Assembly (NCBI GenBank): GCA_937900975.1
Contig: CALCPC010000233.1
Location: forward strand, 1 to 6,682
Reading direction: 5' to 3'
DNA length: 6,682 nucleotides
From: an uncultured Paracoccaceae bacterium
Lineage (GTDB): Bacteria > Pseudomonadota > Alphaproteobacteria > Rhodobacterales > Rhodobacteraceae
Under the pieces are notes generated by a model. It saw only the letters and a list, made by a program, of their open reading frames with translations. It was not told where the DNA came from and did no database searches. Position numbers and translations under genes: made by a program. Each line of letters begins with the position of its first letter. Within the stretch, counting starts at the first letter, position 1. Positions 6,499 through 6,682 of the stretch are shown here, piece after piece.

Positions 6499-6551
6499 AA
6501 CGCGCCCGCCCGGTGGTTTCGCGCAGCATCTTGCCTGGGGGGGAAGGGCAG

Positions 6552-6682
6552 ATGACGATACAGAACACACGCGCCGGAGCATCCGGTACCGCCGGGCCCT
6601 TTCTGCGTAGCAACGCTTTGCCCGAATGTCTTCAAGGAATTCACATTTTTCTAAAATGCACGCAAAACGGGCGGATCTATGC
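6552..6682 (+). CDS. Possible 5' end of a divergent gene running off the right edge
   Basis: ATG 6552 follows GGGGGGAAGGG at workable spacing and opens a frame without a stop to the window end (43 codons), beginning MTIQNTRAGASGTAGPFLRS. It is absent from a closed-ORF search because it has no stop within the window. Against it, codon use (ATA, ACA, GGA, CTA, CAA) and third-base GC are far from those of the neighbouring genes, and I recognise no motif. If real it would be a foreign or regulatory gene divergent from the SDR operon; more likely it is non-coding. Confidence 0.15.
   Translation, partial: MTIQNTRAGASGTAGPFLRSNALPECLQGIHIFLKCTQNGRIY
6644..6658. promoter_or_regulatory. Inverted repeat CATTTT-TCT-AAAATG, possible operator
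   Basis: A perfect 6-bp inverted repeat with a 3-base centre lies in the only AT-rich patch of the window. AATGT (6626-6630) and ACATT (6643-6647) form a second, overlapping inverted pair around it. A symmetric AT-rich site in a gene-free region is typical of a dimeric repressor operator, but no regulator gene is in view and the distance to the SDR start is over 430 bases. Confidence 0.25.

Larger units (their letters stand above)
6211..6682. other. 472-base stretch without a convincing gene, upstream of the SDR operon
   Basis: Several frames are open here, but their products are rich in Arg, Pro and Ala with no recognisable motif, as expected from GC-rich non-coding DNA. What can be seen: the candidate operon promoter at 6245-6272, an 8-base palindrome GGATATCC at 6320-6327, a hairpin at 6472-6498, and an AT-richer tail after about 6625 carrying an inverted repeat. 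The layout suits a regulatory region between this operon and a gene beyond the right edge. Confidence 0.55.

Noticed and set aside
6211..6582. N-terminal extension of the SDR gene (in-frame ATG at 6582, frame open even to the right edge)
   Set aside because: The extension has no SDR similarity and is Arg/Pro-rich; ATG 6210 has a good ribosome-binding site and gives the normal 239-residue family length.
6269..6613. 114-codon minus-strand open frame in the right intergenic region
   Set aside because: Composition is that of random GC-rich DNA, with no motif and no clear ribosome-binding site, and it overlaps the candidate promoter.

Overview
The window is GC-rich, with third codon positions that are mostly G or C, and its genes are compactly arranged. 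Gene content and protein style suggest an alphaproteobacterium, probably of the Rhodobacterales (Roseobacter/Paracoccus type). This is inferred from composition and family resemblance only; there is no rRNA or other taxonomic marker.

Left half, plus strand (1-3453): the 3' end of a Pot-type (polyamine-class) ABC transporter periplasmic binding protein; a strong GC-rich hairpin in a 48-base gap; a complete copper/topaquinone primary-amine oxidase with every expected catalytic residue and no signal peptide; and an N-terminally anchored alpha/beta hydrolase whose start overlaps or abuts the end of the oxidase gene. A plausible reading is import of an amine by the ABC transporter followed by oxidative deamination in the cytoplasm to aldehyde, ammonia and H2O2.

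Right half, minus strand (6210 down to 3640): a compact three-gene operon running SDR dehydrogenase (very like DHRS6/BDH2) -> DenD-like NAD-dependent dehydrogenase of the extended SDR class -> crotonase-fold protein of the ECHDC3 type that lacks both catalytic glutamates. The first two genes are 12 bases apart. A credible sigma70-like promoter lies just upstream of the first gene. The two dehydrogenases suggest oxidation of hydroxy acids or sugar acids, but the kinase, aldolase and isomerase of the known D-erythronate pathway are not in the window.

The two gene groups converge at about 3454-3640, where only a doubtful 35-codon ORF is visible. The right end (6211-6682) has no convincing gene. 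It holds the promoter, a hairpin and an AT-richer tail with an inverted repeat, and may be a regulatory region facing a gene outside the window. I found no CRISPR array, tRNA, rRNA or insertion sequence. The window looks like catabolic accessory chromosome. The points most worth a second look are the cytosolic amine oxidase paired with a Pot-type binding protein, and the unusual SDR-DenD-ECHDC3 operon.
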